From Sulfitobacter sp. JL08 (GTDB lineage Bacteria > Pseudomonadota > Alphaproteobacteria > Rhodobacterales > Rhodobacteraceae): a stretch of 64,000 nt of DNA. The notes below the pieces were generated by a model that saw nothing but the letters and a program-made list of their open reading frames with translations, did no database searches and was not told the DNA's origin. The DNA lies in NCBI RefSeq assembly GCF_003352045.1, contig NZ_CP025815.1, positions 2,294,001-2,358,000 on the forward strand, read 5' to 3'. This document shows positions 18,311-26,542 of the stretch, piece after piece (the first letter of the stretch is position 1; the number at the start of each line of letters is the position of its first letter). The position numbers were made by a program, and so were the translations under genes.

Positions 18311-18724
18311 TCATAACCAAAACAACACCGTTGCCGCGAGGGCGATGGCAGACATGAAGATGATGGGGCATCTGTCATAACGGGTCGCGACCCTACGCCA
18401 ATCTTTCAACCGTCCAAACATGTTCTCAATCTTGTGACGGCTTCGATAAATCTTGGCATCATGTGGGACGATGTCTTTGCGGTTCCGGCGGGATGGGATG
18501 CAGGGTTCGATGCTTCTTTCTCTTAAGCCTTCACGGAACCAGTCGGCATCATATCCGCGATCCGCCAACATCCATTCCGCAGCAGGTAATAAGGGTAAGA
18601 GTGCCCGTGCGCCGATGTAGTCGCTAACGTTCCCCGCAGTCAGGAATAGTTGGATTGGTCGCCCTACCGCATCGGTTACAGCGTGAAGTTTCGAGTTCAG
18701 CCCACCCTTGGTCCGCCCAATCAA
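18311..18724 (-). CDS. IS5/IS427-type transposase, downstream frame (orfB)
   Basis: This frame continues the transposase as RGRLIGRTKGGLNSKLHAV when read -1 from the A6 run of orfA. It contains the second Asp in MLADRGYDADWF and the catalytic Glu region (SRHKIENMFGRLKDWRRVATRYD), giving a complete DDE set across the two frames. It ends AATVLFWL right at the terminal sequence. The protein should be active if frameshifting works. Confidence 0.85.
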   Translation of the reverse strand: MIGRTKGGLNSKLHAVTDAVGRPIQLFLTAGNVSDYIGARALLPLLPAAEWMLADRGYDADWFREGLRERSIEPCIPSRRNRKDIVPHDAKIYRSRHKIENMFGRLKDWRRVATRYDRCPIIFMSAIALAATVLFWL

Positions 18725-19068
18725 GCGGCCACGCCCCCTTTTTTAAGCCCCATGCTGGACGCTGTTCGATGGCTCTTCAGGTGGGTTGCATCAATCATTA
18801 GCGTGCCTGTTGCATCGCTTCGAGCGGCCAATTCGGTCAGGATACGAGCAAAGACGCCCATCTGGGACCATCGTGCCCATCGGTTGTAGAGTGTTTTGTG
18901 TGGCCCATAATCGGATGGAGCATCCCGCCAGCGCAAGCCATTACGAATGACGTGGATAATGCCGCTGAGAACGCGGCGATCATCAACACGCGCAACCCCA
19001 CGAGGCTTCGGGAACAGATGTTGAATGCGTTTCAAATGTGCTTCGTGAAGCCAGTAAAGATGCGACAT
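18721..19068 (-). CDS. IS5/IS427-type transposase, upstream frame (orfA)
   Basis: The frame starts at the ATG at 19068 (MSHLYWLHEAHLKRIQHLFP), though the open frame extends further upstream. It carries the DUF4096-type N-terminal domain (RRVLSGIIHVIRNGLRWRDAP) and the first catalytic Asp in MIDATHLKSHRTASS. It ends shortly after an A6 run (CTTAAAAAAGGGGG), where IS427-group elements slip -1 into the second frame to make the full transposase. Confidence 0.85.
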   Translation of the reverse strand: MSHLYWLHEAHLKRIQHLFPKPRGVARVDDRRVLSGIIHVIRNGLRWRDAPSDYGPHKTLYNRWARWSQMGVFARILTELAARSDATGTLMIDATHLKSHRTASSMGLKKGGVAA

Positions 19069-19103
19069 GGACAGTCCTCCTGTCGCTGTTGAATCACGAA
19101 GCC

Positions 19104-19552
19104 GCAAATATTGGAATCGGCTACAGCAATGTCTGCTCAGCATGGAACACTGGACATCCGACTAAAACACTCAGATGACCGCCTTGAGCCCAATCCTGAC
19201 ATCAAGTTCATGCGCGGCATTGGTCGCTAAGGGCGGACACCGGACCTTCGCTGCGTCCTGAATGAGTGACTGCACTGCGGACCATGCTGCCGTTCGATTT
19301 AAGACCATTTGGACTGCGCTCGGCTTCAAAACTACCGCTCATAAAATCCACCTGCGTGGCACTTTAGCATCCACTCTTTGGTCTGCCCAAGATTGTCCCG
19401 GTCGCGAAATAGTCAGCCCTTGGGTCGAGAACTGGGACAACTTCTTTCTGCGCGGGTCAGCTGTCCGCGCATCTCAGAAACTGGACGCTATTCAGGCAAG
19501 TTTCAGTTTTCAGTATCCCCGACATGGATCAGCGGCTCCCTGCGCTTCAGGA
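19104..19552. other. Intergenic stretch without supported gene
   Basis: I see no credible gene between the IS end and the Crp/Fnr-like regulator. Short open frames here have no recognisable domain and poor ribosome-binding sites. The stretch CATTGGTCGCTAAGGGCGGACACCGG-type repeats are common filler in such genomes and I assign no role. Confidence 0.4.
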
Positions 19553-20263
19553 TCAACTTTGCAGATTATTTTGATTGATTAGGCTTTGGCGCATTCCGTC
19601 TGTTTTAATCAGCCGTATCCGTCCATAGGTCTTTGAGATGACCCCAACCTTTTCCATGCGGCCGAGATGCTCGGACACCGTTGCGCGAGATACGGCTGTC
19701 AAGTGGGCCAGATCGGACTGGGTTGCGTCGATTTCCGGCTTGGGATCCTGCGGGTTGTCGCACGTGCGGACACCGCCGAGACGTAGGAGCAGGGCCGTTA
19801 TGCGACTTTCCGGATTACGGATCGTCATATCGTCTATTATCCCCAATGCTGTGATTAGGTGCATGCTGGCCAGAGCGCCGATCCAACGCCATATGCCAGG
19901 GTCTGATGCGATCATCGCTTCGAGTTCTCTTAAGTTTATGTAAATGAACTGACTTTTGCGTGTGGCGATAACGTTGACCACCTTGGGCAGGTCCTGAAAA
20001 GTCTCGGCCTCGCCAAACCAATCGCCTGGCCGAAAAGCATGAAGTAGATTCGGTCCGCGTTCAAAGGGCGACATCTCGATTGCAAACGCGCCTGAGACAA
20101 TCCCTCGCAACCCGTCTTGGTTTTCTCCCGCAATGTAGACATGCGTTCCACGCTGCACTTCATGCATCGTGCCGCGCGAGACAAGTTCCCGTGCGAATTC
20201 TTCAGGCACCTGCGAAAGCCAACCTTGGCACCGCAGAATTTCAAAAGTGTGCGATAGTTTCAA
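19553..20263 (-). CDS. Crp/Fnr-family transcriptional regulator
   Basis: The likely protein is about 236 aa, starting at a TTG at 20263 behind GGGAGC. The frame is open to 20515, but the extra 84 residues look non-coding and family members are about 230 aa. It has a cyclic-nucleotide-binding-type beta-roll (GTHVYIAGENQDGLRGIVSGAFAIE, FRPGDWFGE) and a C-terminal helix-turn-helix (ATQSDLAHLTAVSRATVSEHLGRMEKVGVI). There are no FNR cluster cysteines, so it is not an oxygen sensor of that kind. It is divergent from the sulfatase gene at 20382, with 118 bases between, and probably controls it. Confidence 0.85.
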   Translation of the reverse strand: MKLSHTFEILRCQGWLSQVPEEFARELVSRGTMHEVQRGTHVYIAGENQDGLRGIVSGAFAIEMSPFERGPNLLHAFRPGDWFGEAETFQDLPKVVNVIATRKSQFIYINLRELEAMIASDPGIWRWIGALASMHLITALGIIDDMTIRNPESRITALLLRLGGVRTCDNPQDPKPEIDATQSDLAHLTAVSRATVSEHLGRMEKVGVISKTYGRIRLIKTDGMRQSLINQNNLQS

Positions 20264-20381
20264 TTTGCGCTCCCAAAATGTCTGCTGCTGACAGTCTGCA
20301 TGCAGAACCTTTGCTACCAAATGGAAGAATCGATTTTGGCCAAACCTTCTCGACCCCCAACTGACCTTAAGGAGTAGCAGA

Positions 20382-21971
20382 ATGTCACTTAGGAAGTTTT
20401 TTGTTTCATTGAGTATCGGATTGTCCGTCGCTCTGCCTGTCTTGGCACAGGATTCTGAAAAGCCGAACATAGTGGTCATTTGGGGTGATGATATCGGTTT
20501 CACAAATCTTAGCATCTACAGTCGTGGGGTTATGGGCTACCGGACACCCAACATCGATCGTATTGGGAACGAGGGGATCTTGTTCACCGATCACTATGGG
20601 GAACCTTCCTGCACAGCAGGTCGAGCGGCCTTCGTTACAGGAATGTATCCTATTCGCTCGGGCATGACTACAGTTGGCACAGTCGGCAGCCCGCTCGGCA
20701 TGAAGGAAGACATTCCCTCAATTGCCGAAGTTCTTAAGACGCAAGGTTACGTCACTGGACAGTTTGGTAAGAACCACCTTGGCGACCGGAATGAGCATCT
20801 TCCAACGCTCCACGGGTTTGACGAGTTTTTCGGCAATCTATACCATTTGAACACCGAAGAAGAGCCCGAAGACGAGGATTTCCCACGCGATCCAGAGTTT
20901 AAGGAAAAGCACGGTCCTCGTGGCGTTTTGCATACCTTTGCGACGGGTACGTTCGACGAGACCGAAGACCCGCGCTTCGGAAAAATCGGCAAACAAACTA
21001 TCGAGGATACCGGGGCGCTTACCCGCAAACGCATGGAAACTGTTGACGAGGAGTTTATCAACGCTTCGTTCGAGTTCATGGACAACGCCACTTCGGAGGG
21101 CAAACCATTTTTCGTTTGGATCGCCGCCAGCCGAATGCACACTTTCACGCGTGTTCCCGAAAAGTATCAGGAAATGGCGCGCGAACACACTAGTTATAAC
21201 GATCTACACGGCGCTGGAATGATCCAACATGATGAACACGTTGGTTTAATGCTCGACAAGATCGACGAGATGGGCATCGCTGACAACACGATCGTCATCT
21301 ATTCTTCGGACAATGGCCCGGAACACGTGACTTATCCGCATGGCGCGACGACGCCGTTTCGCGGCGAGAAGATGACCACCTGGGAAGGAGGCGTGCGTGT
21401 TCCGATGCTCGCCCGTTGGCCAGCAAAAATCGAGGCTGGAGGTGAACGGAATGGCATGCAAGCTCACTTCGACGTCTTCACCACGCTGGCGGCAGCGGCC
21501 GGTATTCCAAATATAAGGGAACGGTTAGCCCGAGGCGACGATCTCGGTACCGACACGGTCCATAAGGCCTACATTGATGGCGAGAACAATCTTGCTTACT
21601 GGACAGGTGAGAGCGAGGTTTCGGAACGAAACGAGTATATCTACTATGCCGAATCCAATCTCCAAGCGATCCGAGTAAACCAGTGGAAGATGCACTTTTA
21701 CACTCGGTCAGGATACTACGGCACTACTACCAAACTAGAACTGCCTCATATCTTCAACATCCGACAGGATCCTTACGAAAGTTACGGGCAGGATCCGATG
21801 CTCCAGCACAATATGTTCCAGCACAAAACTTATATGTTCAACGCCGCGTTGGAGAGGATCAAAGCACACCTCGGAACCTTCGAGGAGTTCCCGCCACTGC
21901 AAGCCTCGGCCACCTTGAGTATCGGGGAAATTGTTCAGGGAGTCGTTGGCCAGATCCCGACGAATAAGTGA
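20382..21971 (+). CDS. Periplasmic arylsulfatase
   Basis: This 529-aa protein has a signal peptide (cleavage after about Ala22) and the sulfatase/alkaline phosphatase fold. Metal-binding Asp36-Asp37 lie in IWGDDIG. The active-site motif is Cys77-Thr-Ala-Gly-Arg81, a CxAxR version of the usual CxPxR. The Cys must be oxidised to formylglycine. Later conserved blocks include GQFGKNHLGD, IVIYSSDNGPE and TPFRGEKMTTWEGGVRVP. AAGGAG lies before the start. It would cut sulfate esters in the periplasm. The gene does not carry the regulatory element found before the neighbouring DUF1254 genes. Confidence 0.92.
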   Translation: MSLRKFFVSLSIGLSVALPVLAQDSEKPNIVVIWGDDIGFTNLSIYSRGVMGYRTPNIDRIGNEGILFTDHYGEPSCTAGRAAFVTGMYPIRSGMTTVGTVGSPLGMKEDIPSIAEVLKTQGYVTGQFGKNHLGDRNEHLPTLHGFDEFFGNLYHLNTEEEPEDEDFPRDPEFKEKHGPRGVLHTFATGTFDETEDPRFGKIGKQTIEDTGALTRKRMETVDEEFINASFEFMDNATSEGKPFFVWIAASRMHTFTRVPEKYQEMAREHTSYNDLHGAGMIQHDEHVGLMLDKIDEMGIADNTIVIYSSDNGPEHVTYPHGATTPFRGEKMTTWEGGVRVPMLARWPAKIEAGGERNGMQAHFDVFTTLAAAAGIPNIRERLARGDDLGTDTVHKAYIDGENNLAYWTGESEVSERNEYIYYAESNLQAIRVNQWKMHFYTRSGYYGTTTKLELPHIFNIRQDPYESYGQDPMLQHNMFQHKTYMFNAALERIKAHLGTFEEFPPLQASATLSIGEIVQGVVGQIPTNK

Positions 21972-22638
21972 TCTCACGTTTCGCACTATATGTGCGATTT
22001 TGTCATTGCGGCGGACCGGCCCTTTAGCGGGTGGTTAACGAATACATGCCCACGTTGCGTGGTATTCTTTTGGTTCGCCGCGACTTGCCGCAAAAGTCTA
22101 AGCTCTGGACCTATAAAACGTTCAGAAGCCGCCGGATGACCAAACCTGACATTGATGCGAAGTGCGGCGTTATGGCGAGATCGCATTGGAACGCCATCCG
22201 ACTTAAGGAAGATTTGTGAAGCAAGCTAGTCTTCCCTTTCTTACAGCATTTTCAAACCGGCTGCTTTGGGCTCTCAGCCGCCGTCCGCCGCAGGACGCAC
22301 GAAGGTCCGCAGTGGGCCGAAAGCACCAGTTGGGCTGATCCAAGTGAAGGTCTGGAAAGTCCCGCAACTGAGACATTAGCCACCAGCGCAGCGAACGGCC
22401 GGTTTTCCGCATTGCGGCCATTGGTGCTTTGCGCCGCGAATGACGGCAGTGAGCCCAGAGCGGCCGGGTTGAAATCGTGGCATTCGCTCATGCAGCAAAA
22501 AAATTCGCCGCAGTTCAGCAGAAAGGCACTCTGCGTCGCAGCCAAGAAAGCGGTCATTGGTTTCGACCGCAGCGAGTTTCATGACCCCTATGTCCTGACA
22601 ATACCGGCGCGTTTCCCGGGGCCGACGTATCCGCAGTT
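21972..22638. other. Intergenic stretch without supported gene; one IS-end-like scar
   Basis: About 670 bases between the sulfatase and the MscS gene have no credible gene. Around 22099-22118 the reverse strand reads TTTATAGGTCCAGAGCTTAG, a near copy of the solitary sequence at 8543-8574 and similar to the IS end at 18304. The rest is GC-rich low-information sequence of a kind common between genes here. Confidence 0.4.
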
Positions 22639-24594
22639 TCAATCACCGGATTTCTCTTCTGGCTTTCTTTCCGAAACCGGGTCTTGTGGCTCATCCGTTG
22701 ACAGCGTTTCGCCCCCTTCGGCGAGTTCCTCATCGGTCGCGAAATAGTCGGGAGAGCCCGGCGGCGGGTATTTCAATTTGCCGGAAAGGCCTTCAAGCGC
22801 TGTGCTGGAAAAGCGTGGAAATGGAAGCTCCCTCCGCCTGCGCCAGGTTGCCACCTCCTGATGCGCCTGTTCCGTGCGTTCGGTATCCAGGCCGGGATCG
22901 CGGCTCCAGTAAAGCGTCTGAGACGGGAATGCGAAGCCAGTACCGGACGCGTCCACGATGTCATCGATCCGCAGGAGTACGTCTTCTCTGATAGAGTAGA
23001 AATCATTCCACTCCCGCGTCTTGGCATAGATGCGCAGATCGACATTTTTAGACGAGTCCCCGAAGCCGATGAATCGGACTCGGATCGTTTCCGGCTCGAT
23101 CCGCGGATGTGAGTGCAGCATTTCGCGGATTTTTGCGAGAACATAGCGCATTTGCTCTGCATCCGTTTCGAAGCGCAGGCCTAGAATTTCGTTGATCAAC
23201 ATCGTGTCGCATTTGGCCCAGTTGACGATCTGCATGTCGGCGAATTGCGCATTTGGAATGGAAATCTGTGTGCGGTCGGTCGAACGGAGCTGGGTCGAGC
23301 GCACGCCAATATTTTCGACGGTTCCGCTCTGATCGCCGAACGTGCAGTAGTCGCCGACCCGGACCGGTTTATCGATGAACAGGATGAACCCGCCGATCAG
23401 GTTCTCCAGCGTCGGCCTGACCGCAAGAGCTACGGCGATGCCGCCGATCCCGAAGCCTGCAATCATGCTGAGAACAGGCACGCCCAATTCATGGGCCCCG
23501 TACCCCAGGATCAGGACGCCGCCGATAAAGCCGATGATCTGCCCCACCAACCGGATAAAACTGTCATCGAGACTTCGATTGGTGCGCCTCGGGTCCACTA
23601 TGACGGTTTCGAAGAAGGCTCTGGACATGGTCCAGAAGGCCCCTGTGGCAGCGATGTAGAACACCACGACAAGGCAGGATTCAGTCAGATCGAAGAACCA
23701 TCCTGTGGTGTTGATCTGAAACGAAAACACGTACTGAAGCCAGAGCAATGCGATCATGATGGCAATCGGGCTCAGGATTCTGAGGCGGGTAATTTTGACC
23801 GGGTCGTCTGTCAGCCTCCCGACCAGCAATTGATGCCAGACGCGCAGGACAACGCCTGACGCAACAGACAACAAGATGACTAAAAGGATCTTCCAGATCG
23901 GAGTGTCGAGAATAGAGCGCTTCATGAAATTTGGCAGTTTCGCGATTCCGGCGATCGGGATCCATGGACCAGAAAGCTGGCGGCTCGTATCGTCCCATGA
24001 TGTCATGGGCAGAGATGACCGAAGCGGAAGCGTTTTCAAGCCAGCAAAAAACCGGGGCGCGCTGTAGACCGTGTCTGCAGAAAACAGGTACTCGCCGGCG
24101 CGGTCACCTTCGACTATTTCAACGATGCGCAGGGGTGTGCCGGGCAGACGAAACCCGTTGCCGGGTTGATCATCAATCTCGTCAGGCCCGGGAAGGGCCG
24201 CAGCGTCAATGGCTTTGACACGCCCAAGGATATCCAGAAGGTACAAAGCCGTTTGCGTTCCGGTCTCGCGACGAGAGGCCGATGGCACTTGAGAGAGATC
24301 AATCAGGGCTCTGATTTGCCCCACCACAAATGCAATCTGAGCCGCGTTCGAGGTGTTCTGTTCCTGCCAGTATACGCCCAGAGAGGTTTCGAGGTCGTCG
24401 CGCAAGTTGTATAGTGTCTGCAAAGTACTGCGCGGGCTTTCCGTCCGGATCGGGTTGATCTCGGCGGTTTCGATCTTCTCAAGCATCGAATCCAGCGCGC
24501 TGGCGACAGGTCCCTGGGTTGCCTGCTGTGCTATGAGCTGAGATGCGCAGAACAGTGAAACCATAGCCACCAGCAGAAATCTTGAAAATGCCAT
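22639..24594 (-). CDS. MscS-family mechanosensitive ion channel
   Basis: This 651-aa protein has a signal peptide (MAFSRFLLVAMVSLFCASQLIAQQ), a periplasmic domain of about 220 residues, several membrane segments and the MscS core. The pore helix region reads LSMIAGFGIGGIAVALAVRPTLENLIGGFILFIDKPVRVGDYCT in outline, with the Ala/Gly pattern typical of MscS TM3. The beta domain follows (GTVENIGVRSTQLRS). The C-terminal 60 residues are polar. It would act as an osmotic safety valve or small-solute channel in the inner membrane. A copy of the TGGCGCGA-N3-GACCAAAA element lies upstream on the same strand, so it probably belongs to the DUF1254 regulon. Confidence 0.92.
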   Translation of the reverse strand: MAFSRFLLVAMVSLFCASQLIAQQATQGPVASALDSMLEKIETAEINPIRTESPRSTLQTLYNLRDDLETSLGVYWQEQNTSNAAQIAFVVGQIRALIDLSQVPSASRRETGTQTALYLLDILGRVKAIDAAALPGPDEIDDQPGNGFRLPGTPLRIVEIVEGDRAGEYLFSADTVYSAPRFFAGLKTLPLRSSLPMTSWDDTSRQLSGPWIPIAGIAKLPNFMKRSILDTPIWKILLVILLSVASGVVLRVWHQLLVGRLTDDPVKITRLRILSPIAIMIALLWLQYVFSFQINTTGWFFDLTESCLVVVFYIAATGAFWTMSRAFFETVIVDPRRTNRSLDDSFIRLVGQIIGFIGGVLILGYGAHELGVPVLSMIAGFGIGGIAVALAVRPTLENLIGGFILFIDKPVRVGDYCTFGDQSGTVENIGVRSTQLRSTDRTQISIPNAQFADMQIVNWAKCDTMLINEILGLRFETDAEQMRYVLAKIREMLHSHPRIEPETIRVRFIGFGDSSKNVDLRIYAKTREWNDFYSIREDVLLRIDDIVDASGTGFAFPSQTLYWSRDPGLDTERTEQAHQEVATWRRRRELPFPRFSSTALEGLSGKLKYPPPGSPDYFATDEELAEGGETLSTDEPQDPVSERKPEEKSGD

Positions 24595-24721
24595 GTCTTA
24601 TCCCTCAGGCCATCTGGCTCATTGCTTGGTTCATCGATCGCTTTGAAGGTGATTGGTGTCCAAGCCCCCAAGCGGCGGAGTCGACCGCTCAGATTAAGAT
24701 ATGAAGGAACTCCTTCTCTGG

Positions 24722-24740
24722 TTTTGGTCATGTCGCGCCA
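24722..24740 (-). promoter_or_regulatory. Regulon element, upstream of MscS gene
   Basis: The reverse strand reads TGGCGCGACATGACCAAAA, a full match to the consensus TGGCGCGA-N3-GACCAAAA. It ends 128 bases before the MscS start codon. A -10-like TATCTT lies about 18 bases downstream. Confidence 0.75.
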
Positions 24741-24866
24741 AAATTTGTGAGTTTTGCGCAAAGCTTTTAAGCGCGCTACTCCGTTCAGTGGAATCTTCGA
24801 AATTGGCAAACCAGCGGATTGTGTACCGTTATGCGGCCAGACGCCGATCGCTCTGCTAAAGCGGGG

Positions 24867-25232
24867 TCAGCGTTCGGGTCTCTCGGGCAAGGTGTGCTGC
24901 AGCATCCTGCTGCGACACCGGTTGGGCGATTGGCCTGTCCATTTATGGAATGCGCGACAGAAATTGCTTGGGTCTGTATATCCAAGGGCCTGTGCGATTT
25001 CTGAAATGTTCAGGTCGTCTTGGACAAGCAGCTCCAGCGCATGCTGGCGTCGGGTACGTTCGATTAGTTTGGAAAACGACGTCCCCTGTTGGGCAAGGTG
25101 ACGCTGGAGAGACCGAGCGCTCAAGCCAAGAGCACAGGCAACCTCTGCAATGCGTGGATCCGCATTTTTCGGCACACGTCGAACGGCCTGTTCGACCATC
25201 TCGACGACTGTGGCTGGATTGTGCTGGATCAA
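24867..25232 (-). CDS. AraC-type DNA-binding domain protein, HTH only (probably truncated)
   Basis: This 121-aa protein consists of an AraC-type double helix-turn-helix (IAEVACALGLSARSLQRHLAQQGTSFSKLIE, then ISEIAQALGYTDPSNFCRAFHKWTGQSP) and almost nothing else. It lacks the ~200-residue ligand-binding domain present in the neighbour at 25428, to which its HTH is similar. The start is a TTG with a weak ribosome-binding site. Its upstream region keeps a perfect copy of the regulon element on the same strand. It may be a decayed duplicate or a small antagonist of the full-length regulator. Confidence 0.65.
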   Translation of the reverse strand: MIQHNPATVVEMVEQAVRRVPKNADPRIAEVACALGLSARSLQRHLAQQGTSFSKLIERTRRQHALELLVQDDLNISEIAQALGYTDPSNFCRAFHKWTGQSPNRCRSRMLQHTLPERPER

Positions 25233-25292
25233 AGCGGAAGTCTTTCTACGGTGTTAAACTGCCACTCCAAGATAGATCGTGCTATGGGCGTG

Positions 25293-25311
25293 TTTTGGTC
25301 TGAGCGCGCCA
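25293..25311 (-). promoter_or_regulatory. Regulon element, upstream of HTH-only AraC gene
   Basis: The reverse strand reads TGGCGCGCTCAGACCAAAA, differing from the consensus only at position 8. It ends 60 bases before the TTG start at 25232 and is back to back with the forward copy at 25331. Confidence 0.72.
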
Positions 25312-25330
25312 AATCGAGCAAAATTGAGTT

Positions 25331-25349
25331 TGGCGCGAGATGACCAAAA
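25331..25349 (+). promoter_or_regulatory. Regulon element, upstream of AraC regulator
   Basis: TGGCGCGAGATGACCAAAA is a full match to the consensus, 78 bases before the AraC start at 25428. TAAGGG lies about 18 bases downstream as a weak -10. With the reverse copy at 25293 it forms a divergent pair, suggesting autoregulation. Confidence 0.78.
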
Positions 25350-25427
25350 TGGCCCTCGTTCGGTCGCTAAGGGTTTCTGAGGAACAGACCGGCTCACTCC
25401 GCAATGGAGTGGCCAGTGGGGGGAAAG

Positions 25428-26432
25428 ATGGACAAGGTTTCAACATGCAGAGCGGCGTATCTGATTCCGTTCCTTGACGTCCTGCGCGATATTGGTGCCC
25501 CGGTCGACCGCGAGTTGGAACGGGCGCACTTGCCGACAATGGTCGAGGAAAGGCCTGACGATTTGATCAGCATTTTCCTTGCCATGGAGTACCTCGACAG
25601 AAGCGCACGCCGTGAAGGTATAGATGATCTGGGCTGGCATTGGGTTAAGAGGTTTTCGGCGTCGGACTTCAGTGCCGAACTGCTGGCGGCGCTTCAGCCC
25701 CTTCCGACCGTCAAGGCACGTCTCGACTGCCTGTCCAACCTGATCGCCCTTGAAGACTCTGATACGCGTGTTGGCCTTATCGGTTTCAATGGCAGTGCCG
25801 AAGTCTATTGTGACAGCAAGTCGCCCGAAATACCGAGCGACCCAATCTCGGAATGGACTCAGGTCACGGTTTTGATTGAGGCTGTTCGCAGTATCACCGG
25901 CGAAAACTGGTTTCCGGACGAGATCAGATTCAAGTCTGATTTCAGCGTCTGCGATGACGCGCGCAACGCGAATCCGAATACACGTTTCCTCACGCAATCG
26001 GCCCACACGTCGATTATCATGCCTTCCTCGGTTCTTGCGGCCAGCAAACTGACCAGCGCGGCAGCACAAGTGCCGGAGCCGAACATCCACGAGACGTTGG
26101 ACGGGATAGAAAATCTGAAACGTCTGATCCGCCCTTACCTTCGTGGCGGGACCCCAAAAATGACCATGTTCGCCGAGATTCTGGACGTGAGTCCAAGGTC
26201 GCTGCAACGCAAACTCCAGCAAGCGGGAACCAGCTTTTCGGAGCTGATCGAAACCACACGTTTCGAAATGGCAGCCGAAATTCTGACGGCTTCGGACACT
26301 CCGTTGATCGACGTGGCGATGACGCTTGGCTATGAAAACCAGTCCAATTTCGGACGTAGTTTTCGACGCATCGCCGGGATCAGCCCCGGCAAATATCGCC
26401 GTGAGATGTTTGGTCGGGAACGCGCCGCCTGA
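25428..26432 (+). CDS. AraC-family transcriptional regulator (likely regulon activator)
   Basis: This 334-aa protein has an N-terminal domain of the arabinose-binding-like type common in OruR/ArgR-like AraC regulators (YLIPFLDVLRDIGAPVDRELERAHLP) and a C-terminal AraC double helix-turn-helix (DVSPRSLQRKLQQAGTSFSELIE, VAMTLGYENQSNFGRSFRRIAGISP). I chose ATG 25428 because GGGGGGAAAG precedes it; an ATG at 25404 is possible. It sits at the head of the DUF1254 gene array and its own promoter carries the shared 19-bp element. It is the best candidate to bind all copies. The inducer is unknown. Confidence 0.9.
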   Translation: MDKVSTCRAAYLIPFLDVLRDIGAPVDRELERAHLPTMVEERPDDLISIFLAMEYLDRSARREGIDDLGWHWVKRFSASDFSAELLAALQPLPTVKARLDCLSNLIALEDSDTRVGLIGFNGSAEVYCDSKSPEIPSDPISEWTQVTVLIEAVRSITGENWFPDEIRFKSDFSVCDDARNANPNTRFLTQSAHTSIIMPSSVLAASKLTSAAAQVPEPNIHETLDGIENLKRLIRPYLRGGTPKMTMFAEILDVSPRSLQRKLQQAGTSFSELIETTRFEMAAEILTASDTPLIDVAMTLGYENQSNFGRSFRRIAGISPGKYRREMFGRERAA

Positions 26433-26434
26433 TT

Positions 26435-26453
26435 TGGCGCGACCGGACCAAAA
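26435..26453 (+). promoter_or_regulatory. Regulon element, upstream of DUF1254 gene 1
   Basis: TGGCGCGACCGGACCAAAA is a full match to the consensus. It begins two bases after the AraC stop codon and ends 89 bases before the start at 26543, so the first DUF1254 gene has its own promoter rather than only reading through from the regulator. Confidence 0.78.
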
Positions 26454-26542
26454 TCAACCCACGTTCTCCGACATCATCCGAGACATCGGCTCATGCGCAC
26501 AACATCGCGCGTGGGTCCCTTGGATAGCTCAGGAGAAAACAC

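Larger units (their letters stand above)
18304..19103 (-). mobile_element. IS5-family (IS427-type) insertion sequence
   Basis: About 800 bases hold two overlapping transposase frames on the reverse strand. The ends appear to be GCTCTGGACTCATAACC at the left and, reading inward from the right, GGCTTCGTGATTCAACAG. They share only part of their bases, so the borders are approximate. No clear target duplication was found. The element lies just outside the tRNA-Asn fragment. Confidence 0.75.

Noticed and set aside
19262-19582. A 106-aa forward frame between the IS and the Crp/Fnr gene.
   Set aside because: There is no ribosome-binding site or domain, and it overlaps the end of the regulator gene.
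25263-25350. Back-to-back palindromic copies considered as a transposon end or att site.
   Set aside because: The same element occurs singly before other genes at fixed spacing, which fits a promoter operator better.
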